A stretch of DNA of 64,000 bases from Rhodoplanes sp. (GTDB lineage Bacteria; Pseudomonadota; Alphaproteobacteria; Rhizobiales; Xanthobacteraceae): positions 62,001-126,000 of the forward strand of contig NZ_JACAAX010000008.1 in NCBI RefSeq assembly GCF_013377085.1. Direction: 5' to 3'. Both the position numbers and the translations under genes were made by a program. This document shows positions 8,332-16,509 of this stretch, one piece after another (positions within the stretch are counted from its first letter, which is position 1; the number at the start of each line of letters is the position of its first letter). Below the pieces are notes generated by a model. The model made no database searches and had not been told where the DNA came from. It saw only the letters and a list, made by a program, of their open reading frames with translations.

Positions 8332-8844
8332 CGGAGCCGGCCGGCGAGCTGGTCCCCGAGCACGTTCTATGGCGTGCCGGAAATGCCGCGCGCGAAAAGG
8401 CGCCCCCTCGAAACTCGGACGCAATCGCGGTCGCATGTCAGGATCTGGAGTGCGCGCCGGCGGTCACGGGCCTTCGCGGGACGCGCCGGTTCGGGGCGGG
8501 CGCGGCCCGGCTCGCCTCATACCGGTCTTCACCAACTCCGGCTCGTCAATCGCCGGCTCGACCCGCTAATCCATCGCTTGAAAAGCGCTTCTTTCGAAGC
8601 TCGATGGATTGCCGGGCTTGTCCCCATAGGCGCTGAGAAAAGGCCGGTGTACGGCCTCTCGATCGTCGTCGTCCGCGCAGGCGGATGATCCAGTATCCCC
8701 TGGCGTCGGTTGTTTCACACGAACTCTGCGGCGTACTGGGTGCTCCGCCTTCGCGGAGCACGACGAAGGAGAGGCTTCGCCAGCTATCTTAGCGCCTATG
8801 GGGTCAGGCCCGGCAATGACCATGGAGGTCGATGACGACTGGTA
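8332..8844. other. Non-coding stretch between array 1 and the effector operon
   Basis: No gene is supported. It holds the MITE-like element at 8608-8817 and a perfect hairpin GTGCTCCGC-CTTC-GCGGAGCAC at 8740-8761. That hairpin lies downstream of both the array and the effector operon and could end transcription from either side, although no U run follows. Confidence 0.5.
8608..8817. repeat. MITE-like / paired REP element with 27-bp inverted ends
   Basis: The left end 8608-8634 (ATTGCCGGGCTTGTCCCC plus ATAGGCGCT) is the inverse of the right end 8791-8817, with 25 of 27 bases matching. The outer part resembles the ATTGCCGGG...CCCGGCAAT palindrome that is abundant in alphaproteobacterial intergenic DNA. 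The 156-bp centre has no gene. It is either a small non-autonomous element or two facing REP halves. Confidence 0.6.
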
Positions 8845-11112
8845 TCACTCCTCCGGCGCGTCCGGATAGGGCGGCAGGTGGACCGGCGGGTCCCCGTCTT
8901 GCGCGGCCTGCCGGGCCGCCGCCTTGACGGCCGCGTAGCCTTCGAGCGACGCGGTCCGGTCGAGCACCGGCGGCTTGCGCCCGGCGAGCGCTGTTGCCCG
9001 CGGCATCATCGGCGGCGTGAACGGATGGCGCGGATAGACCAGCCGGTCGTCGAGGCCGGCGCCGACCCGCGGATCGGCGATCGCCAGCAACTGGCGGACC
9101 ATCGGTACGTCGTCGAACGTGCCGCCCGCGGCGCCCGGGTTCTTGGCGAAATAGGCGCCCGTCACGTGCGTCTTGAACCCCGCCACGCAGGCGGGCGCGT
9201 CGGCGGGCGCTCCGCCGTCGTTGCGCTCGACCGTCAGGCCGGTGACCTGCGCGACGCAGCGCCCGTAGCCTTGCGCCTTGCCGCGGCCGATCAGATGCCG
9301 CTGCGATGAACGGCGCCCGTCGCGGCCGTCCTCGGCGCCCCAGGTCAGCGCCCACAGCAGCGCGCCGAGCTCGGCCGGGCGCAGATTGTGGAACCGGATC
9401 TCGCCCGTGAACACCTTCGGGCGCGCCGGCCCGCTCGGCAGGAACGCCATCCTGGTCTCGATCGCCGTGGTCACGTTCGGATCGGCGGCGCGCTGCTCCC
9501 ACTTCTGGTCGGCGCGGTCGTCCCACGGAAACGCGACGGGATCGCCCGCCCGCACCGGATAACGCTTCCAGCCGGCGAGCCGGGCATCGGCGTTGGAGTA
9601 GTCGAAGGGCGGATAGCCGGCATTCGTGCGCGGCGGCCCCGAGGGCCGCAGATAGTAGGGCCAGAACGACGCCCGCGGACTCATCGTGGTGCCGATCTCG
9701 ACCCGGTAGTCCTGCGGCTTCGGGACATGGTCGAGTGCCGCCTCGCCGACGAGCACGCGCCCCTTGAGTGCGCCGGAGAAATGCTTGCCGGACGGCTCGA
9801 GCTTTTCCGACGGCACCTGGCCGAACAGGGCGCCGGCGAAGTCGAGCGGCCCCTCTTCGCCGTGGCCGTCCCGCTTCAGCATGTCGTCCATGCCGTAGCG
9901 GTGCGGCACCTTCAGGAAGCGCGACAGGCCGAGATAGAGCTCCTCCGACGGTTTCGACTGACGCCGGTGGCTCGCCGCGGCGCGGCCCTGGAGCAGCCCG
10001 AGAATCCGCTCGAGCTCGCGGTTGCGCGCCGCGTGATTGTATTTGTCGAGGCCCGCCTCGCGATGCGCCTTGCCGTCGCGGTCGCGTCCGGTGCGGGTCG
10101 GGATCGTGTGCACGACGAACACCGGAATGCCCGGCATCGGCGTGCCGTCGGTGGCGGCCGGGAGGCGCTTCTCCTGGTAGCTCTTGCACCAGAAATCCCA
10201 GGCGCCCTCCTCGCGGTCGCCGCCCGGCGTGGTCGCATGGATCTTGATGAAGCGCCGCACGAGGTCGGCCGGCAGCGGGATCGTGGCGACGACCTCGTCG
10301 CCGAACACGGTCGCATAGCGCTTCGGCTTGGCGGAGGTCCGGTTCGGATCCACGCCCGTGAAGACGATCCAGCCCGGCTTGCCACTCGACGCCGGAACGG
10401 CCTTGCGGGGCTCCTCGAACCGCTTGGGGTCGGGCTTGGCGACGGTCGTGTAGGCGATCCGCGCGCCCGGTGCCGTGCGGACGGCGTCGTACTTCTTCTT
10501 GACGGTCAGTCCCTCGAAATCGACGAGGTCGGGCCTGCCCAGCGTCGATCGCAGGATGTCCGTGGTCTCGATCTGCCACGCCTCCGCGGCGATCCGCAGC
10601 GACCAGCCCTCGTAGGTCCGCTCGGAAAAGCTCCCCTTCGGATCGGTTCGCACCAGCCAGCCGAACGACATCGCCCGGCCGGCGTCGAGCGAGGAGTTTG
10701 CCCGCCAGTAATCGTCCGACGAGTTCCGCACGGCGAAATGGGCGTCACGGTCGACGATGTCCATGCGCGAGCCGGTGGCGATCTCGATCACGTTGCGCAG
10801 CGCACCGCGAATGGTGGCGCCCGGAATGATCGGGCGGCCCTGCGCATCGGTGGCGAAATGCGACGGATTCTTCTTGTCCCCGTCCGCCTCGTCGACGCCG
10901 CCGACCAGCACCGGCGTCTCGAACGTCCACGCCACCGTGAGACGGCCGCACAGGCCGTCCGGCTCGGGCCGGCCGTGGCTCGGCGCGCCGTCGCCGAAGC
11001 ACGAGGGCAGCGGCTCCACCAGCGGCACGAAGGTGTAGGGCGACACCAGCTCGACGGTGCCCCGATCGAACCGCCGCCGCGCCTGCCGAAACTCCGTCCG
11101 CCGATCCGGCAT
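8845..11112 (-). CDS. Large RAMP protein, TIGR03986-like (Cas7 with insertion)
   Basis: 755 residues. It has the Cas7/RAMP helix motif RPIIPGATIRGALRNVIE near residue 95 and the matching Gly-rich loop GRGKAQGYGRCV near 610. Between them lies a large insertion with many aromatic and charged residues. This architecture fits the TIGR03986 family and the Cas7-insertion subunit of fused type III-D (III-Dv) complexes, which caps the backbone and helps cleave target RNA. Two Asp-rich stretches (DEADGDKK, DIVDRDAHF) near the first motif could supply cleavage residues, but I cannot assign them. The start at 11112 has AGGAGGGG immediately upstream, overlapping the stop of the gene before it. It is the last gene of the cas10 operon. 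Confidence 0.75.
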   Translation of the reverse strand: MPDRRTEFRQARRRFDRGTVELVSPYTFVPLVEPLPSCFGDGAPSHGRPEPDGLCGRLTVAWTFETPVLVGGVDEADGDKKNPSHFATDAQGRPIIPGATIRGALRNVIEIATGSRMDIVDRDAHFAVRNSSDDYWRANSSLDAGRAMSFGWLVRTDPKGSFSERTYEGWSLRIAAEAWQIETTDILRSTLGRPDLVDFEGLTVKKKYDAVRTAPGARIAYTTVAKPDPKRFEEPRKAVPASSGKPGWIVFTGVDPNRTSAKPKRYATVFGDEVVATIPLPADLVRRFIKIHATTPGGDREEGAWDFWCKSYQEKRLPAATDGTPMPGIPVFVVHTIPTRTGRDRDGKAHREAGLDKYNHAARNRELERILGLLQGRAAASHRRQSKPSEELYLGLSRFLKVPHRYGMDDMLKRDGHGEEGPLDFAGALFGQVPSEKLEPSGKHFSGALKGRVLVGEAALDHVPKPQDYRVEIGTTMSPRASFWPYYLRPSGPPRTNAGYPPFDYSNADARLAGWKRYPVRAGDPVAFPWDDRADQKWEQRAADPNVTTAIETRMAFLPSGPARPKVFTGEIRFHNLRPAELGALLWALTWGAEDGRDGRRSSQRHLIGRGKAQGYGRCVAQVTGLTVERNDGGAPADAPACVAGFKTHVTGAYFAKNPGAAGGTFDDVPMVRQLLAIADPRVGAGLDDRLVYPRHPFTPPMMPRATALAGRKPPVLDRTASLEGYAAVKAAARQAAQDGDPPVHLPPYPDAPEE

Positions 11113-11121
11113 ACGCCCCTC

Positions 11122-12561
11122 CTAAGCCTTCGCCACCGTGAACCAGCCGTAGCCGCGCGCCGCCCCGTGCCCGAGCATCAGGCCGTTCTTCACGAGATCG
11201 TCGATCACGACCTCGAAGAACGCGGCGTCGCGCTCGGCCAGGTCCTTCTGCCAGCCGGACGTCATCCTGGCCTGGTCGATCGCGATGTCGATCTCGAACC
11301 GGCTGCCTTCGACCGCCTCGACCGTGAACAGCGCGCCGTCCTTGCCGCCGCCGGTCAGGCGATCGATGGCGATGCTGGTGCGCTTGCGCGGCTGCCCGCG
11401 ATCGACGCATGCGAGTCGCACGATCTCGATCAGGCCGCGCCAACCCGGCACGCCGAACAGCCGCTCGACCGGCGTCAGCAGCCGCAGGTCGCCGGGCGCC
11501 AGCACGGCGCGGCGATCGGCGAAAACGGCGTCCAGAAATCGATCGTCGACCGGCACGTTCGACCCACGGGTCTTCGGAACGTACTCGCTGCCGTCCTTGC
11601 GCCGCATGCGCTCGATCTCGAGCAGCCAGGCCGCGCGGCTGCGCAGGGCACCGAGAAACGAGCTCGGCCACAGCACCGGCACCCCGTCGGGACCGGCGAG
11701 GTAGTGGACATTGACGTGCGTCTCGACGCCCTCCGTCGAGGCCTTGGCACTCCACTCGGCCGACGGATCGAGGATCAGGAACGGGCCCGGCGCATGGATC
11801 TCCAGCGTCACCGCGGGGCGCTTGGTCGTGGCCGGCAACGTCTTCGCCGCGGCGGTAATGCGCGTCTGCAGGTCGTCCGCCGCAGTCTTCAGTTGTGCTT
11901 CGGCCGGCTCCGGACCGTAGCCTTGCGGGCCGAACCGGCGCATCGCCACGGCGGTCACGCCGGTGAGCCGGAGACGCCCATAGCCCTGGCGGGTGCCCTT
12001 GCCGATCGCGATGCCCGCCGACAGCGGCGCCAGCGCCTCGGCAACGCGGTTCAACGCGGCATCGCTTGCGGACTTCCCATCCGTGTCGGTGCCGAGATCG
12101 CACAGAAACTTGCCGTGCAGATCGAACACGGCACCCTTGGCGACGGCGCGTTGGGCGAACAGCTTGTTGTCGGCGGCAGCCCCCGTGTCTCGGTCGATCG
12201 CCGTCGCCGGTCGATCGAAGGTGCCGTCGTCGCGCGCGCGCTTCGCCGGTGCGACCGCGCCCGCCGTGTCGCCGAGCGAGGCGGCGTAGAGCAACAGCGA
12301 CCCCGCGACACCGGTCTCGGCCCGGCGGTCCAGGATCGCTCCAAACAACGAGGCGGCGACCGTGTCGTCGCCGGTCCAGCGCGCCCGCAGCGCGCCCTTG
12401 ATGGTGGTCGCCGGAATGCTCGGGCGGCCGTCGGCGTCACGGTGCACCTCGGCGATGCTGCCCTCCTCGCCGCCCTCCTTGGCCTCCAGCCGGCCGGACC
12501 CGACCGTGAGGGGCGCTTCGACCACCAGGCGAAGATCGAACTCGATCCGATCGATCAGCAT
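11122..12561 (-). CDS. Double-RAMP protein (two fused Cas7 domains)
   Basis: 479 residues carrying two consecutive RAMP units. The first starts with EAPLTVGSGRL, has SIPATTIKGALRARW (about 48-62), then LFGAILDR, and closes with GIAIGKGTRQGYGRLRL. The second has EIHAPGPFLILDPSAEW, PSSFLGALRSRAAWLLE, PVERLFGVPGW, and a C-terminal GHGAARGYGWFTV. Each unit therefore has the helix motif and the Gly-rich loop expected of Csm3/Cas7, so it should supply two adjacent backbone positions on the crRNA. It corresponds by architecture to Cas7-2x of type III-Dv. ATG 12561 lies two bases past the stop of the previous gene, so translation is likely coupled. The ORF is open further upstream, but that part is a shadow of the neighbour. 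Confidence 0.78.
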   Translation of the reverse strand: MLIDRIEFDLRLVVEAPLTVGSGRLEAKEGGEEGSIAEVHRDADGRPSIPATTIKGALRARWTGDDTVAASLFGAILDRRAETGVAGSLLLYAASLGDTAGAVAPAKRARDDGTFDRPATAIDRDTGAAADNKLFAQRAVAKGAVFDLHGKFLCDLGTDTDGKSASDAALNRVAEALAPLSAGIAIGKGTRQGYGRLRLTGVTAVAMRRFGPQGYGPEPAEAQLKTAADDLQTRITAAAKTLPATTKRPAVTLEIHAPGPFLILDPSAEWSAKASTEGVETHVNVHYLAGPDGVPVLWPSSFLGALRSRAAWLLEIERMRRKDGSEYVPKTRGSNVPVDDRFLDAVFADRRAVLAPGDLRLLTPVERLFGVPGWRGLIEIVRLACVDRGQPRKRTSIAIDRLTGGGKDGALFTVEAVEGSRFEIDIAIDQARMTSGWQKDLAERDAAFFEVVIDDLVKNGLMLGHGAARGYGWFTVAKA

Positions 12562-12563
12562 GA

Positions 12564-14498
12564 TCAGGCCTCGATATCGACGAACCAGTCGCCGAGCTTC
12601 TTCGGCTCGACCGGCTTCCACAGGCTGATCTCGCCGTAGCCGTTGACCCGCGCCATCGGGCAGTGCCGCCAGCGCGGCTCGCCGGTGACGCCGGCCTCGG
12701 GAAGCCCGTCGGCGACGAGCGCGCTCAGCCGTGCTGCGAACGCGTCCTTGTCGGCCTGCTCGACGGCGAGCAGGAAGATCGAGCCCGCCTCGGTCGCGAC
12801 CCAGGGGTCGTAATGCGCGCCGGCGCGCCAACGCATCGCCTGCCATCCGCCGACCATGTGCTGGCGGGCAAAGAACCGCACGAGCGTCACCGACACCGGC
12901 GCGAAGATCTGCTGGAAGTAGTCGCGGTAGGCCTCCGCGACGTCGCTGCCGTTCTGGCGGAGCAGGTCGGTCGGAGTGAGCAGCGCCGGCGTCTCCAGCT
13001 TGACGGCGGCCTGCCATTGTCCGTCGCGTTTCGTCGCCATGGCGACTGGTCGCGTCACAGCCCCTCGAAACGACAGCGTCGCCGCGGTCGGCGCCTTGCC
13101 GATCAGAACGCGCAGGTCATCCAGGCTCTCGATGATGCCGACCGGAAAGCCGTCGGAGGCGACGATCTCGAATGTCCAGGCGATCTTCTGTGGATCGTTT
13201 CGGAGATACGGCTCCACCATGTCGTAGACGAACAGCGAGCCGCCGCCGCCTTCGTACTTGGCGACACCAAGATCGGGATTGATTGCGGTGCGCGTGCGAA
13301 TCGAGCGTCCGACGACGTCGGCAACCAGCGACATGGGTACGATGCCCTTGCCGACCAGAGCCTTGCTCACGGCTTTGCTGTGATCCGTCTTCCAGTCGAT
13401 TGCCAGAACCGGCGGTTTAGCCGACGCCTCGATGATCCGGGGATTCTTATCGAGAATCGAGTCGTGGATGTCGAACCGTTTGCAGTTCGGCGCCGGCTGG
13501 TCGTTGTCATATACCGAGAGCGAGAAGGGAACGGCCATGGGCCGCACCGCGGAATCGGACTCGCATAGCGGTTCCGGCTTGCTCGTCGCGGTGTCGCGGT
13601 TATGGGCGTTGACAGCGGGCCGCGCGGCACGAAACACGGCGCGCGACAGGAAGGCATCCAGGTCCGGTGGCAAGGTTCCGTTCGCGCCGAGCGCGTCCGC
13701 GACTGCACCCTTGATGGCGCCGCCTGATACCTCGACCGCACCGGCGAAGACGTTCGGCGCCACCCGCTCGGCACCGACCAGGAACGGCCCGTCGAAGGCG
13801 AGTGTAAACGACAGCGCCGTCGCTGTACCGACCGCCGCGGCAGCAGCGGTCCTCTTGCCGGAATCGGCCATGCCGGCCCCCACCTCAAAAGCCTTCACGC
13901 GGCCGAAGCCGGCGGACTTGTGAGCCCCGATGGCGGGCACGACCTGGAGTGCCGTATTCAGCGCCGAGACGACGGCATCGATTGTCAACCCCGAAGCGGT
14001 ACGCAGCAGCGCCTTACCTTTGAACGTAATCACGGCGTCGATGGGGAACGGCAGGTCGACGACCTGAAGATGACCTTCCTTCGCGGATCCGAGCCCCTCG
14101 TCGATCCGGATGCGCGTCATCGTGCCGGTGCCGGACCCGGGCGCGTCGGCGACCAGATCCATGAAGGTGACGGCGCCGCGCTGAGGTTCGTTGCTGGCGC
14201 CCTGGTCGTCGACGCCGCGGCGCGGGTCGTCGCCCTTTGCGAGACCGGAGGCGCGGCCGAACAGATCGCCGATGAAGGCACGCCCCGGCCCCGCGATGCC
14301 GGGGACCGCGCCGCAGCGGTCGCAGATCGCCGAAAGCGCGTCGCGCAGCACGCCGCGCAGCAGCGTGCCCGGAATGACCGGCCGCTGATCGCGATCGCGC
14401 GGCAGCCGGGCATCGACGCCGAACAGCGGATTGATCTCGCCGCCGGTCATGAACGGCGAGACGAGGTCGATGCGGATGTCGATCGCCCGCAAGGTCAT
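12564..14498 (-). CDS. Cas7-Cas5 (Csx10-like) fusion RAMP protein
   Basis: 644 residues. Domain 1 is a Cas7-type RAMP: VSPFMTGGEINPLFGVDARL, RPVIPGTLLRGVLRDAL (about 39-55), a CxxC (ICDRCG), FIGDLFG, and the loop KSAGFGRVKAF. Domain 2 begins FDGPFLVGAERV with SGGAIKGAVADALG. Its C-terminus (MVGGWQAMRWR, then TEAGSIFLL and RVNGYGEISLW) resembles the Cmr3/Csx10 end of Cas5-like subunits, which hold the 5' tag of the crRNA. A Cas7-Cas5(-Cas11) fusion is the hallmark of type III-Dv. I do not see a separate Cas11-like helical domain here. ATG 14498 overlaps the cas10 stop as ATGA. Confidence 0.68.
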   Translation of the reverse strand: MTLRAIDIRIDLVSPFMTGGEINPLFGVDARLPRDRDQRPVIPGTLLRGVLRDALSAICDRCGAVPGIAGPGRAFIGDLFGRASGLAKGDDPRRGVDDQGASNEPQRGAVTFMDLVADAPGSGTGTMTRIRIDEGLGSAKEGHLQVVDLPFPIDAVITFKGKALLRTASGLTIDAVVSALNTALQVVPAIGAHKSAGFGRVKAFEVGAGMADSGKRTAAAAAVGTATALSFTLAFDGPFLVGAERVAPNVFAGAVEVSGGAIKGAVADALGANGTLPPDLDAFLSRAVFRAARPAVNAHNRDTATSKPEPLCESDSAVRPMAVPFSLSVYDNDQPAPNCKRFDIHDSILDKNPRIIEASAKPPVLAIDWKTDHSKAVSKALVGKGIVPMSLVADVVGRSIRTRTAINPDLGVAKYEGGGGSLFVYDMVEPYLRNDPQKIAWTFEIVASDGFPVGIIESLDDLRVLIGKAPTAATLSFRGAVTRPVAMATKRDGQWQAAVKLETPALLTPTDLLRQNGSDVAEAYRDYFQQIFAPVSVTLVRFFARQHMVGGWQAMRWRAGAHYDPWVATEAGSIFLLAVEQADKDAFAARLSALVADGLPEAGVTGEPRWRHCPMARVNGYGEISLWKPVEPKKLGDWFVDIEA

Positions 14499-16183
14499 GG
14501 CGCGGCCCCGTCGTGGCAATTGGGACCGAGCGGCTGGACGTAGTCCCACAGATGCAGCGCCATCATCAGCGGCAGCACCTTGTGGACGGTGCCGTCCCTC
14601 GGCACGGCGAACGGCAAGCCCGCGCGGGTCTCGCCGAGCCCGAGCACCGCGATGGCGACGTCAGCGTGCTTCGCGCCGCGCACGACGCGCCTGATCTCGG
14701 CGACGGCCCAATCCGGCCAGGGGTTTTCCCCCGCGCCGGCGTCGGCGGCCGGCAGGCCGCCGGCGCGCTGCCGCGCCGCCAGCGCGAGCTTCATGGCCTG
14801 GCTGCGGTCGAGCGATCCCTTCAGCCGGGTGAACCATTCGGTGGCGATCCGGAACGGCCGTTCGGAGCCGGGTTGGGCAAAGGCGAGCGGGGCATCCCCC
14901 GGGGCGCCGTTCAGCAGCAACTGCTTGCGCACCGTGTCGAGATCGCCGCGCGGCAGCTCGACCGTCTCGGCAGCGAAGGCCGACACAACGGTGCGGGTCT
15001 TGTCGGCATCCTTGGCGTCCGAGCAGAGGTCATCCGCGAGCCGTCGCGACTGGCGGATCGGTGCCTTGTGGTTGACGAAGGCGAGGCCGATCGCATGGGT
15101 CAGCCGCCGCTCCTCGGCTTTCAGCCCACCGAACGGCCCGTCGTCCGGAAGAGTCCACGCCCGCAGCTCGTCCTCGATCTCCAGCACGAGGTCCCAGGCG
15201 GCCCACACCGGCACGGCGAACACCATCTCGTCGCCGCCCCACAGCAAGGTCTCGAACCGCAGCCGGGCCTGCTGATCGTCCGGGGTCGGCGGCCGGACCA
15301 TGTGGGTCCGCCGCGCGTCGAGGGCCCAGTCGAGCAGGTGCGCCAGGAGCCGGGTCTGCCGCGTGCGGACGAAGGCGCTGAACGCCGCGACGGCCGCCGC
15401 GCCCTTCTCCTCCTCCCCCTTCTTCGGGATGCTCATCAGCGTGTTGCGGCGTTTCTGGAAAGCGTTGCCGTCGAGATGCACGATGGCGATCTTGCCGGAC
15501 AGCGCCGGCGGCAGCTCGATGTCGCCGACCTTGTGGGCCGTGAGATCGGACAGGCTGTTGCTGAACTCGAGATTTCGCACGGCAAGCCCGGCACGAGCCG
15601 CGTCCCCGGCCGGATCGCGCGCGAGCTCCGTGGCATAAAAGCCCTGCCGGGCCTTTCGGCCGTAGTGGCGGCGCGCGACGACGAAGCGCGAGACCTTGTC
15701 GCCCGCGTCCATCTCGACGGCCGGGCGCGTCCGGTCGATCTCGCACGGCCGGCCCATCCCCGGCTCGCCCGGCGGCAGCACGAAGGAGAGGGTGCGGTAT
15801 TGGTCGACGCGGATACGCGCCTCGGCCTGTGCGGCCGCCGCGGCGAAGCCGCCCTTGATCGGCAGGACCGTCACGGCGAAGGTGAAATCGCGGCCGACGA
15901 GATCCGGCGCGGCGGCCGGGTCGACCGGGCCCGCCAGCGCCTGCCGGACCTGCTCCTCCACGGCCGGCTCCTGGCCGTCCACAACGTCGAGAAGCCCGAG
16001 CAGCTCCGAGGCCCCGCCCGAGATTCTCCGGTACGACGGGTGCAGCGCGGACAGCCGCGCATCGAGCGCCTCGACGGCCCTCAGCAGCGCCAGGCTGCCG
16101 CCCCGGCTGGTCGACAGGTCGTTGGTGTCCAGGATGGAAGACGCCAGATTCTGCGCGGCGACGCGGACAATATGCGACGGCAC
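14495..16183 (-). CDS. cas10: Cas10 large subunit, HD-less, GGDE palm
   Basis: 562 residues, short for Cas10, with no N-terminal HD nuclease. The start is the QNLASSILDTNDLSTSRGGS block typical of HD-less Cas10. Palm core: IAIVHLDGN (Asp238) and LLWGGDEMVFAVP, so the usual GGDD is GGDE at about 316-319. Both acidic positions survive, and GGDE is also the diguanylate-cyclase form, so nucleotide cyclase or transferase activity is plausible. DNA cleavage by an HD domain is not. The gene heads a tightly packed operon with the three RAMP genes. GTG 16183 is the best start that keeps the conserved N-terminus. With a CorA and NrN pair nearby, its product may be SAM-AMP rather than cyclic oligoadenylate; that is inference. 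Confidence 0.86.
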   Translation of the reverse strand: MPSHIVRVAAQNLASSILDTNDLSTSRGGSLALLRAVEALDARLSALHPSYRRISGGASELLGLLDVVDGQEPAVEEQVRQALAGPVDPAAAPDLVGRDFTFAVTVLPIKGGFAAAAAQAEARIRVDQYRTLSFVLPPGEPGMGRPCEIDRTRPAVEMDAGDKVSRFVVARRHYGRKARQGFYATELARDPAGDAARAGLAVRNLEFSNSLSDLTAHKVGDIELPPALSGKIAIVHLDGNAFQKRRNTLMSIPKKGEEEKGAAAVAAFSAFVRTRQTRLLAHLLDWALDARRTHMVRPPTPDDQQARLRFETLLWGGDEMVFAVPVWAAWDLVLEIEDELRAWTLPDDGPFGGLKAEERRLTHAIGLAFVNHKAPIRQSRRLADDLCSDAKDADKTRTVVSAFAAETVELPRGDLDTVRKQLLLNGAPGDAPLAFAQPGSERPFRIATEWFTRLKGSLDRSQAMKLALAARQRAGGLPAADAGAGENPWPDWAVAEIRRVVRGAKHADVAIAVLGLGETRAGLPFAVPRDGTVHKVLPLMMALHLWDYVQPLGPNCHDGAAP

Positions 16184-16509
16184 GAGCCCCCCCGGCCCCT
16201 AATTCCACGGGGCGCGTCGATCAATGGGGCGATTAGAGCATTCAAAAATACCTTTGTCGAGACGGTTGTGGCGCGACAGAAACACACTCTGTCTCCATCC
16301 AAAGGAATTGTCCCGCCGTGAAGAAAAAGGGGCGAACCGGGGAAGACAAAGGCAAGAAAGGGGACAGTTTTCCATCGTAATTCCGAGCCTCGCAAAATCC
16401 GGGCGACGCGGTCTTCTGGCGCATCGCCTGTCGAGCCAGGCGGACCGTGGCCCGGCCCGCGGTGCGAGTGGGCAGACTCGGAGTGGAGCACACCGCCGGC
16501 CGTGCCGGC
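16184..16509. promoter_or_regulatory. Upstream region of the cas10 operon with a decayed CRISPR repeat
   Basis: Holds the promoter of the minus-strand effector operon (boxes not identified). The less G+C-rich 16215-16380 part is the likely site. At about 16440-16477, GCGGTGCGAG followed by GGCAGAC looks like a further worn repeat in register with array 2, 32-33 bases before its first recognisable repeat. Confidence 0.45.

Noticed and set aside
7111-8569. Long open frames through CRISPR array 1 in all phases (and similar ones through arrays 2 and 3)
   Set aside because: They are produced by stop-free repeats (SAGARCMAPD-like periodic peptides) and are not genes.
8845-16183. Type III-E (gRAMP/Cas7-11) effector
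   Set aside because: The RAMP units are split over three proteins and a cas10 gene is present. III-E has a single fused protein and no Cas10.
8804-16208. Long frames opposite to and out of phase with the effector genes
   Set aside because: High G+C leaves alternative frames open. Only the minus-strand frames with RAMP and palm motifs and coupled starts and stops are supported.
16350-16380. GGGGACAGTTTT motif upstream of cas10 as an IS end
   Set aside because: A single short motif with no partner inverted repeat or transposase nearby.
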